This document shows positions 1 through 12,007 of a stretch of DNA of 40,107 nucleotides, one piece after another (the stretch's first letter is position 1; each line of letters begins with the position of its first letter). Source of the stretch: Cruorifilaria tuberocauda (lineage: Eukaryota; Nematoda; Chromadorea; Rhabditida; Onchocercidae); contig JABVXU010000490.1 of assembly GCA_013365365.1 (NCBI GenBank), positions 1-40,107 on the forward strand, given 5' to 3'. The notes under the pieces are model-generated. The model was not told the origin of the DNA. It did not search any database and worked only from the letters and a program-made list of their open reading frames with translations. A program made the position numbers and the translations under genes.

Positions 1-18
1 AATTGTATTTCTTTGCAG

Positions 19-1142
19 ATGCAAAAAATAGATAAAAAATTAGATTTATTACTTGAAATGTTTTTCGAAAATAAAAATCAAAAGCGACCATCAAATGATT
101 ATCCATTTCCATTTCGAATTCCCAATTCTGCACCACATCGTTTTACAACCAGTTCTGAACCTGGCACATCTTCTACAGCTAAGTAATACTTTACTTGTAT
201 TTGTTTATTTGCTTATTTTTTATTTAAGCAATAGATAATTAATGGCAATGATAAGTTTATTTACTTATTTAATGTTTCAATTTAAATTTCTAATTTCAAT
301 TATCATTTTTCAATTATCTGCAAAATTTATTTTCAATCTTAATTTCTCTCTAGTTTTTTTGTTTGTTCCGTAAATTTATCACTGTAAAATGTATTGAAGA
401 ATATCATGAGAATTTTTTTAGACTTGATAATTCAACTTCCAAATCAATTAAATCGTTTTCAAATGATAGCGAAAAACTTCATTTATTTGATAAATATGAT
501 GAAGGTGATAAACAATATCAGTTACATCATTCCGAATATTTAGAGGGAGAAATTTCGAGTAAGCTATATTTTAATCTCTCAATTAAAAATATTTCACTTT
601 TATAAATAAAAGTTTTTAATTTTAGTTTACTTCAACTACTATCACTATTTTATAAATTTAACACTGATAATTTTAACCTTAAATTTTCTATTTAAATTAT
701 TGAATCTATTTGTTGTTATCTAAGATATAAGTTATTATCTGATAGGTAGTGCGGGTCAAAATAATAAAATCGATTAAAACAACAATAAAATAAAGTACGT
801 TGATTTTACGTAATGATAATTTTGCAAATTTGTTGATAAGTAAAACATTTGTATAATGTAATGTCCAGTTTAATCGATTGATCGATCATTTCTTATCATT
901 CGATAATCGATAAAATAATAACGAGAATAAATTTGGATAAATTTTAATTTTTAGGAAATTCTGATAACTCAGTGAATACGGTATCCGCTCGAACACAATT
1001 CTGGACTCCGTTGGATACACCTCATAATATCAATCAAACATCGACTATATTATCACATCATGGTGATAACAATGAATTGGAACCGTTATTGGATAATCAA
1101 AAAGATGAGAAATCGATCAATCCGAGCAATGATTATTTTTAG
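19..1142 (+). CDS. 3' end of a KCNQ/KQT-like voltage-gated potassium channel gene (partial)
   Basis: Three exons can be joined in frame: 19-182 (acceptor CTTTGCAG at the window edge, phase 0), 422-558 (acceptor TTTTTTAG) and 955-1142, ending in TAG. Together they encode about 162 residues of a C-terminal tail. The first exon begins MQKIDKKLDLLLEMFFENK, an amphipathic heptad-like helix that resembles the tetramerisation helix at the end of KCNQ channels (family pattern roughly 'IEHKLDLLL'). The remainder is polar, Ser/Asn/Asp-rich and probably disordered, ending in ...EKSINPSNDYF. Membrane segments and pore would lie left of the window and are not seen. If the assignment is right, the protein is a plasma-membrane M-type K+ channel subunit. 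The exon joins are well supported by phase; the family call rests on one short helix and is moderate. Confidence 0.5.
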
Positions 1143-2257
1143 GTTCATATAATTTATAAAACATATCACTTTGTGAACTGATAATTTTGTTATACAACTA
1201 TCACATTTCTTACTATTTCAACGATGTATTTCCTCGTTTTTTCCTTTCGGGTCGCAATTGATCGATATTGCTATCTTTTACAATGCTCTTCTTGTTAATG
1301 ATATATGAATGGATAAAAAGAAATCGAAATATAAATTATTACCTTCAATTTATCTATTCGATATTATTCCATATCATCTCATCTCATTGCGTCCCTTACT
1401 TTTGCTCATTTCAAAAATTTCTAAATTTTGTTTTAATTTAAATAAATAATGTATAATGACATATCGCGGTGCTTTAATGTAATTTTTTTCTTTGTTCTTC
1501 TAAATATGTAAATTTGTTGAAATTAATAAATTACAGTGAAAGAAAAATGTAGTAAGGGAAAAATTATTGATTCTAAATTAACAATAGAAACTTTATAGCT
1601 ATCGATAAATTATCGATTATGATATCAATGATTCAAAAATTTTTGTCCCTTAAATTTATCGATAAATTAGATTATCAAAGGTCAAATTTTACTATCTCAT
1701 TGTATGAATTGTATAACGTGGAGTTCAAAATATTTGAATTTAAATTTTGCATCTCAGAGCTGCCTGATCTTCTCTTCTTATTTTCAATTTCCTATTATAT
1801 GTTAAATTCCTGAATGATTAAAATTGCTTGATACCTCTTATCATCATATATTCAAATTAATTAACAATATAAATTATGAGAAATTTATTCAGTGATGAAA
1901 AATGATTAAATCATTATTTTTCATGATTTTCAACGATTTCCAATATCAATCAATTTCTATGATTTACATTTTTTTCATTTAATTTATCTGATAAATATAA
2001 ATAATAACTTTATAATAATTCTCGAATAGAACGGGTTTACAATTTCATCATTTAATTTAATCTCTCATTTTCTTTTCAATTGTATTTTGTTTTTGCTATA
2101 CACTGTAAATTCATCGATTATAATACTGAAAAGCTATCTTAAATGATTATTTAATGATTTCAATTTCGTTTTTTCTTATTCATTTTCACATCTAAATTGA
2201 ACAGTTTAAAAAATAAATGTGATTTGAAAAATGCAGCATGTGTGTAAATTCATTTGC

Positions 2258-2315
<58 letters not shown>

Positions 2316-3823
2316 TGATGTTTGTGCTATTTTTCTCGAACATTTCACTCACAAAGTTTTCCAATCAATTTTTTTTATAAACAAATTGATTCATTTTTAT
2401 TCGTAAAATTCATATATGTAAATTATTTGGGGAATAGATTTAAAATTACTTTAAATAGAATTTAAATTTTTCAAGAAAGAATTAACTTAAAATCAAAGTT
2501 ACTGTTATCGTTGAAGTTAATGATATGCAAGTTCAAATGATATACTAATATTTAATCACTGTTATTTAGCCACTTGGATAATTGTTATTGACGAGAGAGA
2601 AAATTTTCGATTGCTGCAAACCGAAAGAATATCTCCAATTGAATTTGAGAGAGAGAGAAAGTAAAAGAGAAAATTACGTTTATCAAAACGTTTAATTAAT
2701 CGTTTTACTTTAGGAATGAACTATATAAATGGAAGATGAGAGTTCTGCAAAATGCACAATGTATAGAGAAATAAGAGATTGAAGTAATCAAGGAAAGTTA
2801 ACGAAAAAAAGATTGTCATGATGACAACAAACTTAATAAAAATTAAACAGAAGTTTACTTTTGCAGATAATTAACTATTAGTAACAGTCTTATTAATCTT
2901 ACGCTCTAATATTGCCGATTAAACTGTAGCAATCTGGTATTTGAAGATGTTAGATCTCAATTTATTCTGATGCTCTGATTTTCACAACAGACTTACAATG
3001 ATTACCCACTTTGTTACATGATTGATATGCGAAGACTGACTGAAATCTAAATGATTCTGCCGCTCTCTATAGTCGAGTGCCTGAAGATATTTCAAATCCT
3101 GTAGTAAACTTCTTTCCTTCTAAATTATTATTAGCCTATCTGTTGAAAAGCATCGCAACGAGAACGTTAAAACTATATTTCTTTTTGCACATCTTATAAC
3201 TACGACCGCTAAAATAAGTATACTTAAGTTCTACCATTGATTATGAAATACCAGGATTATTTGATTTGTTCATTAGTGCATTGTACTTTAAAATTTTATG
3301 CAAAAATTTGCTTTTATTGACTCTGTCTTGTATGGAAAGATATATGCATTATAATATTTACAAATCCAAGACTGCATAAAATGCAAGATCTTCATCTTAT
3401 ATTTTAGTAGTATAAGAACAGTAACGGTATTCATGAATATTTAATATTCATGAATATAAAATGCAATTTAAAACGATTTACGAATGGTGCCAACTTTGTG
3501 AAGTACTAAGCTCATCCAGAAAATCAGAAAACCAAAAATAAAAATATACTTATTGATTAATGCAGCTGTGATATTACTCAAGATCCAGAATTTTCCAGAA
3601 TCCAGAGTTTGATGAAATCATAACAAAATATTTGATAAATTTAAATAATTATTGGTTAGCTGATTTTGAGCATGAAAGCATTACAATTATTGAATTCGTT
3701 ATAATTACTGTGAATTCGCAAATCTAACCATTAACAACATAATATATACAGCGTGAACTTTCCAAAAATTTCCTAAAATTTAAAATCCGCAAGAAAAAAT
3801 AATTTAATCGATTCAATTCTATA
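1143..3823. other. Convergent intergenic region between the KQT-like gene and ERCC6
   Basis: This stretch holds the 3' UTR of the left gene (AATAAA at 1441-1446 is a candidate poly(A) signal) and, on the other strand, the 3' UTR of ERCC6. No coding exon was recognised. It contains an (AAT)n microsatellite at 2257-2313 and a 29-base near-perfect palindrome at 3428-3456. The segment 2880-3230 is slightly less AT-rich than its surroundings, but its frames are interrupted and match no family I recognise. Confidence 0.6.
2257..2313. repeat. (AAT)n microsatellite
   Basis: About 19 uninterrupted AAT/ATA triplets followed by three GAT triplets, in non-coding sequence. Confidence 0.95.
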
Positions 3824-6800
3824 TCATTGATATTCATCCCTAAGCACCCATACGTTTGAATTTCTCTGTAATTTACATAAACGCTTCAAAATGGATCGAA
3901 ATGCCAGCGAATCCTCAATTGACACACGATTCTGAAAAACATATATTCGCGAAAACATATTAAGTTAATATAAAATTTGACAAAGAAGAGCTTTGAAATT
4001 TTAAATTTTAAATATCAATCATATCAATCTGACTTGATAGAAATGCACGAACCTTAAAGCTCTGCAAAATTTCGTCTGTCAATGCTTGTCCCTTCCGGTG
4101 TACCATAAATAAACGAATATCTTCTGCTAACTTGTCAAACTTATCCGTCTTTGACAAATCTGATACCTCAGCTGCGTTGAAAAACGAAGGGTAGTGCTAA
4201 AAAAGTTTTCAACATGTCAGAAATGAAAAAAATAGACATATTCTAAGAATAAAAGAATTCCTATATAATGATATAAAAGGAGTTTTATTTATATTAACGC
4301 CGCAGTAAGATTATACAAGAGTTCGTTTGCACTACTAAAGCAAACCTCTTCCAAATGTTCTTCATCGACTACTTCTTGGATATCCAAAGTACGTTGTTTC
4401 CTCTGACGAATAGCATTTAACAAACTTCCACCGCCTTTTTCGCTATACAAAACAAAAAATTTATTTCGACAAAACAGCACGCCTGATTAATTTAAATTCA
4501 ACTAGATTTGATACAAAAAAAATGAATCAAAATCGCAGTAACTTGAAAAGAAAAAAATTGTACTTTATCAAAGCTGCACCACTAAAATTTGGTTCATCCG
4601 CATCATCATTACTATCTTCAACAATCGACTGAAATCCAGCAGCTTTTCGCAAACCGAATTTTGGTTTTTCGAGAGGCTGTTTTGGAAGAAATCTGAAAAA
4701 TTGAACAAAAATAATCGAATAGGAAAATTCTATTTTTTTGAATCTTTTAAATGAATACTAGAAAAATGAAACCTTCTCGAACGTCTCACTGATGCCGCAG
4801 CCTTAGCAGCAACAGCATTTGCTTCATCTTCGATTAGCTGCTCATCTGCAACATCTCCCACGAAAATCTGGTCATGTTGAAGAGCTGAGATAATCCCCGC
4901 ATTTGCTAGCAATTTTCCAAGTACATAATCATCCTGAAAAAACTTCAACATTAAACAGAGACATTACACAGTATTATTAAATATGAGTTTATAAATCGAT
5001 TTTCCAAATTTTTTCCTAGGGCAATATGGTTATTGTCCTTTGAAAACTTTACGGTAAATCACATGCAAAACCACAAATATTATTATTAACGATAATATTA
5101 CTTGTCCCGAAAATTCTTTTGTCACTTGTTTGTATCGTCGTTTTTTTTTCAAGTAAGGGATTTTAATTTTTGAACTATCGTCATTTGCCTGATTTCTTTC
5201 CTTGTCACTTTCTCCTTCCCCTTCAGCACTTCTTGTTTTACCCTCAGCTTTTTTGCCAATTGATCTGAATATATCACTGTATGTAAACAAATGGATAAAA
5301 ACTGTTAATGCCTTGAGAAAACTATTCATGGAAATGCAGACCTGCTAATTTTCCGAGCAAGCTTTCGTAATTCATCAATTTTTTCAGCTGATAAATGCTC
5401 CTCAACGAAAGTTTTCGCGTCATCGTCATCATCCGATGTTATTTTCGTGCCAAGCATTTTTCGTTTTTTTATTTCCTTCTGTTTCTTTTCGCGACTATTA
5501 AAGTTTTCAAAGTTTAGGCTAAACTGAGATTCTTGAAGAATTTATCTAAATTACATAGTTTTCTAAATATTTTTACATTATATATTTTAAAAACCAAAAT
5601 TAAATGAAGAAGAATTCCGCAGAGCTTACTCCTTTTCACTTTTATCGAAGAAGTTATGTCGAGTAAAATTCTTTGTGGTACCACTTAAAATTGCTGCTGT
5701 TTCGGTGCCTTCATTTTTGAGTACTTTACTATCATCTGTGATTAAAGACATAATGAACAGAAATAGCGCATAGAAATGATTTGAATAAATTTCGGAAAAA
5801 AATTCTGACATGACACCATTTAAAAAAGAAATTAAAATTATCTAAAATAATTTACTTAAGATATATATAATAAGATATTGCACAATAAAATACCTAGACT
5901 GAATAATTCATATAAATCGTTGGTTTTGAAGAATCTCCGTTGTCTCGGATCAACCAATATGCGATTTGACAAGAAAATTTTAAAAATTTGCCTAGAAAAA
6001 GATTTCTAAAAAAAATAGATTTGAGTTTTCATATCTTTTGAGCGAAAATTGTCATAAAGGCCATGGGAAAAAAAAGTAGAAAGAAGAAAAACTATACCTG
6101 TGATAAATTTTTTCTTCGATGGTACCACCGGTTAACAACCTATATATAGTAACGGCACGTTCTTGTCCAATACGCCACGCTCTTTCGCGAGCCTTTAAAC
6201 AATTCATTGGATGTTAATTATTACTGACTATATACAGTGAAAAAGTATCTATTACAAGCAAAATTTAGTATACCTGAATATCAGTGGAAGGATTCCAGTC
6301 AGGATCAAAAATTACCACTCGATTAGCACCAATAAGATTAATTCCCAGTCCACCGACACGAGTAGTTAATAGGAAAATAAAAACTTCACTATCCTGCAAT
6401 GGTAAAAGTAAAGATTTATCTATGATAGAATCAATCTAGAGAACAATTTTTTCGGGCCCAAAAACATCAATAAAGTCTCTTAAATAACCAGTGAGCACTG
6501 GATCAAAAAACTAGACTATAAACAGACAATATATAACCTTATTAAATTTTTCAACAAGTGATTGACGGCTTCTAACTGATGTCGTGCCATCCATTCGCAA
6601 ATAATTGTATCTAAAAAAAAGTTCGTAGAGTAAAGTTTCTGCCCATAAAATCAGTTTAAAAATTAATCTATAAACGAAAAGGAAACTTTACCCTTCTTGA
6701 ATCACAAATTTTTCTAAGATCGTCAGCATTTGTCGACTCTGAGAAAATAATAGCACTTTTTGACCTTGCCGTCTCCACAACTTCAGCAGAGTTTTGAGTA

Positions 6801-9800
6801 CCTGAAGGAATTCCGAACCAGCTTTTGCATCAAACATGTATAATTTAATGTAGCAGGCAAGCACTTTAAAACTGCGTAGAAGATGAAACTTTCATCGCTA
6901 ATACCTGCATTTTGCCACTTCTGCAGGATGCACCGAAGTCCATTTCTTCATTTGATGTGACATCATAGTCATCTAAAACAGTGAAAATTTAAATAATAAT
7001 TATGCTGAAATCTTATCCTTACTTTTAGAAAAAATCAAGCGACAAAATCCAATTTAACTGAAATAATTGTATTCAATTTCTTCACACCAGTGATGTAGCT
7101 AAACACGAACAACAGCCGATGAAACAGTAGATTTCACAAAGCATTTAAAATTTGATTGTTAAAACTCATACTAAAAAAATACTAAAATTCATACTAAATT
7201 TATTGGGTCCACCAGTTACAAGATCCGGATGATTGCACAGTTTGCGCAATGTGATTAAACCAACGAAGGCATCCATTTTACTAGAGAGTATACGGCTACA
7301 CTCATGAGATGACAAATATTCTTCATAAAGCTTACGCTGGCATGGTGTGATATTGCAAAAAAGTACCTTAAAGAGTCAAAGTCAAAGAACGTCAAGAACT
7401 GAAAAATTAATAATTTACTTTTAAAACGATAATCTAAAATAAAATACGCATTATTAAATGAAAGAAATGAAACGGACTAATAAAAATCGACCTGCTCTGT
7501 TTTTGTAGGCAAATGAATAGACATTTCAACATCCTTCTTTAGGCGTCTCAAGAGATAAGGATTGATCGCATCTCTAAAATGTTAAACTGTACAAGAATAT
7601 ATATGAGATTTACATCCATGAATTAAAAATGCAGAAAAATAATGCTCAAAGATAAATCGAAGAGGTATCTTGAATAAATGAGTACGCGAATAGGTGACGC
7701 ATGTAGCTATTAATATTCTCGAAGTTATAATTCATTACTTCATTACCATACTTCAGCAGGATCCATCTTTTCTATTTTCTGTTCATTTATTTTTATCAGT
7801 GACTATCAAATATTAAAATATAGTATCACTATGCAAATCTCAAGCTTCAGAAAAAAGCACGCATGAGGGCTACCATATTATCTTCTATTCGCAAATTACT
7901 AAAAGATAAAATTAAAATTGTTACTTAGATTGAGACATTTTTTGACAGAAATGTTCGTAATAAAATCTTTTGGAAAAAATCTTTGAAATATTTTCATTAG
8001 GAATAAGTATATTAAGAACCTTAAAATGCAGGCACATTTATAAGCAGTACGCACTTGGACAGCAGTAGCATTTGCATATCCTCCCTGAGTGATTGGAATC
8101 GAAAATTTATCCATGAATGATTTCAAAGCACCGAGCCGACCGGGATAAACAAAATCAACCAATGACCTATAGATAATGGCATATTTTTATTGCTAATTGA
8201 TTTTACGAAAACATCATGCAATATGCGAAGAAATTCTTCATGCCTTTTATAATCAGCAAGTAAACAAGAACATATTCTATACATATTGAATGCACTGTAA
8301 TTCTGAACTAAAACTAAAGCGAAAATAATTTGAAGACATACCACAATTCTCGAAGAGAATTTTGCAATGGTGAACCACTTAGAATTAATCTGTGAGGAGT
8401 ACGCACTTCCTTCACGGCGAGAGTAATCTTAAAACTGTTATTATAATTTGACGTAAAGAGAAAATATCAAACGGTAGCATTCATTTTAAAAAATCAATTT
8501 TATCAGCTATATCAATTTGAAGCAGTAAAAAATTCTTGCGTATTAACTCTTTTCCTGTTACACTTAATTTATACTTGAATGCTCTTATATTATTTAAGAA
8601 ATAGAACAATAATCAATTCTCTAATACTAATAATTTTTCCTCGTATTGAATTTGAGTTTCCAGTGAAAAAGCGTACAACTTAATAAATGATAAAACAAAT
8701 ATGAACAAAAATGCCTAAAGTAATGGATTTTTAGAAAATATTTTTCAAAGATTTAAATTACAATCCAAATGAACTAAAGATACCTACTTGTGCTTCCGGG
8801 TTTCTAATTTTGTGCCCTTCATCAAGTACTACATAATGCCAAATTTTGTCAACCAGATGATTCCGATTTTTAATAAATGTTCCATATGACGTCACTAAAA
8901 CACTGCCATCACTGAAAACAGCTTAGAATATATGACTGATTAATTCAGTATGAGCTTTAAACTAAAACGACCCTAGCTTTTAATCATGAAGTTTAAGGCC
9001 AAGTTTTTCTAGCATTTCTTTTTCCCAAGTTTGAAAATGTTAAAGTTTTTGGAAGGAAAAGAAACCTTCTTGGGACAACCATTTTCCGAATTAGCTGCGC
9101 ACTTTGACCCTGGAAAGAACCACTACAATGCAAAATGGCAACACGACACAATGGGAACCATGTGTGAAATTCCTTCAACCACTGGTGTATCAATGTTGCT
9201 GGACATACAATTAGCACTGGACCAAGGCCAGAGAAGCTATAAATGAACAGTTTATAAAGATCTGGATGAAACCAGGAATACTTTTTTGACAAATTATAAA
9301 TTTTAAGAAACTATAAAATATGAATAGCTCTAAAATTACCTGAATCCTCTATCTTCCAAACGCGAAAATGCTAAAGCCCTCAAAAATGAAATAACTTGGA
9401 TTGTTTTTCCAAGACCCATCTCATCAGCCAAAATGCCACCAACGCATTGATTATGCAATTCATTCAACCACCTTATGCCAGTTTTTTGATATCTACAACG
9501 ATTTAAAACGATACCTCGATAACAAGAAGTTTAAATTATTTTAAATAATTTGACAAATTGATTTTCGACTACACTACCTCCTTCTTTAATCTTGCTAAGT
9601 AATTGACTTCTGATTTAAGATAATCTTACGATTTTTTCTTTAACTCTAGAAACTAATTTAGTAGATAATACGAGCAGAAGAAATAGCAAAATTGATTTTC
9701 ACTGAGTTCATGCACTTTCTTATACGAACTACTGGCGGAAAAACAAACTTGTATAGCTTCTTCCAACAGTCATTAGGTATTTTTATGTCATTCTTCAATT

Positions 9801-11086
9801 CGTGAAAATCACTTTCTTCTTGTGATTTGTTTTCACCGTTTTCGATTCTTGAAAGTTCCAGTCGAGCAAGGTGAGTCCTAAATATACAAACAATATTTTA
9901 TTCAAATAAAATGATTCGTACAAGGACGCAGTCAATTTATTAAATCCGAAAATATTCAATCGAAGAATTTTTCTAAGGATTTAATGAGAAACTCGAAGGA
10001 TTAATTAATTTGATTTGACAATTTAAACTACCGTATTCTTTTCCTAAAATAATCATCGTCAGCATCATCTCGTTCTTTTCCATGAACTTTTCCCGTCTTC
10101 GTAACTTTTTTTCGACGTCTCTTTTTTGCCACAGGTTCCACTTCAGGCGATATACTTTCGTCATCGCTTTGAATAAATTCGCTGTCAGATGTAGAACTCA
10201 TTGATTCATTATTTTCCAATTTCATTGTGATGTTAGTCTGATGAATAAAGCATTCTGACGAGCATAACTGTTACAAACTCTTGTTATTTTTTATGCTTGA
10301 GGAACTGAATAAAAACAAGATAAATTTTGGAATAGAAATATTTCAATCATATTAAGGAACGAATTATACCTTTCTCTTCTCACCAATTTTCATTTCTTTC
10401 AATACAGCTTCTGATGCATCATTTTGTGCTTTATCAAGCACTTCAAAAGGAGTCATATCACCATGCTTTACGAATGTAGATTGAACATTTCCAGCTATAA
10501 AATTCTGCAGTTCTTCAGGATTTCCATCCTCCGGTACAGTAACATTTTCAGTAAATTTCTTTGCAACCTAAAACGGAACAGTGAAGGAGCAAATCATGCA
10601 AACGATTAATATGCATAAACACAATAAATTGATTAGTTTAACTTGATAATTTGCTTTATTTTAAAGAAGTTCCACTTAAAAAAATATCCTCAACAATCGC
10701 TGTAGATATTAAGAAAAATCTTCTCAATGATATAAAAATTATAACACGTAAAACTAAAGAATAAAATTAAATGCATCAAACTGTCATAACTGCACTGCTA
10801 TAACTGAACTATTAAATTTGCTTATATTTTAATGTTCATATAATGTGATCCGTATCTGAACTAATCATAAATTAATCGGAAATATTGGAAGAAAAAAATT
10901 CCACACCTGTTGCAGTAAGCCTTGCTCGAGTGCAGCAGCACTGTACACAGCTACATTATTGCTATCAAGTGCTGCAAGATCACCCACGTCTTTCTGGTCT
11001 TCCTGAATTTCCTCCCGATTAAAACTAAAAGTACTCCGTGGGCAGCAATCTAATTCACATATTCCATTACTTCTACTGTTATCCAT
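3824..11086 (-). CDS. ERCC6: ERCC6/CSB-type SWI2/SNF2 ATPase, transcription-coupled repair factor
   Basis: Twenty-five exons, read right to left: 10907-11086, 10370-10567, 10032-10237, 9749-9877, 9340-9492, 9066-9236, 8788-8911, 8342-8427, 8020-8166, 7492-7573, 7195-7366, 6905-6972, 6692-6801, 6538-6610, 6274-6393, 6098-6192, 5894-5991, 5630-5735, 5342-5494, 5102-5264, 4773-4933, 4564-4692, 4346-4442, 4053-4196, 3824-3931. The sum is 3273 nt (1090 aa plus stop), shorter than human CSB (about 1490) but close to nematode homologues. Seen motifs: basic KKRRRKK nuclear signal in exon 3; Walker A DEMGLGKT (residues about 261-268); DEGH box (about 376-379); [12 protein letters not shown]; helicase C motifs [11 protein letters not shown] and [10 protein letters not shown]. 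The CSB-specific stretches [20 protein letters not shown] and DDYVLGKL, and a C-terminal winged-helix-like end, separate it from other SNF2 families. It acts in the nucleus, remodelling stalled RNA polymerase II. The least certain joins are the donor at the end of exon 23 (GTTTGC) and exon 6 (GTTTCT). Confidence 0.96.
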
Positions 11087-11110
11087 CTGTTCGTTAGTCG
11101 AATTTACTGG
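11087..11110 (-). promoter_or_regulatory. Candidate spliced-leader acceptor of ERCC6
   Basis: On the minus strand TTTTTCCAG ends at 11107, 20 bases before the chosen ATG (11086). In nematodes such an unpaired acceptor just upstream of the start suggests SL1 trans-splicing. It also supports this ATG as the start. Confidence 0.5.
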
Positions 11111-12004
11111 AAAAACAAAACATCAAATTAATCGCTATCGTTCTTCCTTAAAATAAATCGTATTATCGCGCATAACAAAAATTTCCCGAAATTATGATTT
11201 TATAGAAACTTTGTAAGATCATTGCCATATGATATATTAAAATGTTACATTTCGTGTATCTTTATCACTTATCACTATGAATATATAAGTTGTAACTGAT
11301 AAAGATGTATAACGACAAATAATCTCCACAAATATTATTATAAAATATAATTACGACAACAATCTGATCCTATTAAAAGCAATCAATACCGATATCTTAT
11401 TGACCAATGATAATTAAATGACAAATAATTGCCTAATTCATTTGTAATAATGTACAGATAAGGGATTTATAAGGATCATTTATCACTTACAAGAAATAAA
11501 TCCGATAAAGTTTTAGCCTTTTAGCTAATATTTTTGAATTCAAATATTTAATATTGAATTCAAATATTTAATAATGAATTCAAATATTTAATATTGAATT
11601 CAAATATTTAATAGACAATTATCATTCTACTTCATTCTCAGCTACCACGCTAATCTACGAGGATTTATTTTGAAAAATGACATCTACCGATGTCGAACAC
11701 TCCTTCGAAAAGATATCCTTTCTCTGTCCTCTCTCAGATATATACAATATCTTATAAGCTAATATCCTTTCATCTCTTCTTTATTAACGCTGTTTTCTCA
11801 ACAAAACGCGTCAGATTTTCTCACCGTCTGTCGCAAAGTGTTCCCCATTGTGTTTCAAATGTTATTTCTAACAGAATAAGTTTATCGTCTGGTTTGGTTG
11901 TATCTGTGCGGTACGTGTACGTATACGTGTGTGCGTATATATTGTGTCGGGATTTGTTAAGTGAAATTGAATTTTAGAGCGAATAAATGAATTTAATTTT
12001 TAGA
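11107..12004. promoter_or_regulatory. Head-to-head intergenic region, ERCC6 and PCID2
   Basis: Both start codons face outward from this region of about 0.9 kb, so it probably carries the promoters of both genes. It includes a four-copy 20-base tandem repeat (11536-11612) and a 31-base alternating purine-pyrimidine tract (11911-11941). No coding exon was seen; the ORFs here are interrupted or lack family similarity. Confidence 0.55.
11536..11612. repeat. 20-base tandem repeat, four copies
   Basis: The unit GAATTCAAATATTTAATATT starts at 11536, 11556, 11576 and 11596, with one or two changes between copies. Each unit contains the palindromes TTGAATTCAA and AAATATTT. Confidence 0.95.
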
Positions 12005-12007
12005 ATG
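12000..12007 (+). promoter_or_regulatory. Candidate spliced-leader acceptor of PCID2
   Basis: ATTTTTAG ends at 12003, one base before the ATG at 12005. It decides the start: the in-frame ATG at 11987 lies upstream of this acceptor and would be removed with the outron. A very short gap between acceptor and ATG is common in nematode trans-spliced mRNAs. Confidence 0.55.

Noticed and set aside
2880..3240. Possible decayed coding sequence or retroelement remnant
   Set aside because: Composition is slightly less AT-rich, and one frame is open for about 40 codons, but I recognised no family, splice structure or terminal repeats.
9031..9246. 71-residue plus-strand ORF
   Set aside because: It is the antisense shadow of ERCC6 exon 6, whose minus-strand translation matches CSB closely.
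11987..12004. Upstream ATG in frame with PCID2
   Set aside because: It precedes a splice acceptor that ends one base before ATG 12005, so it would be removed with the outron.
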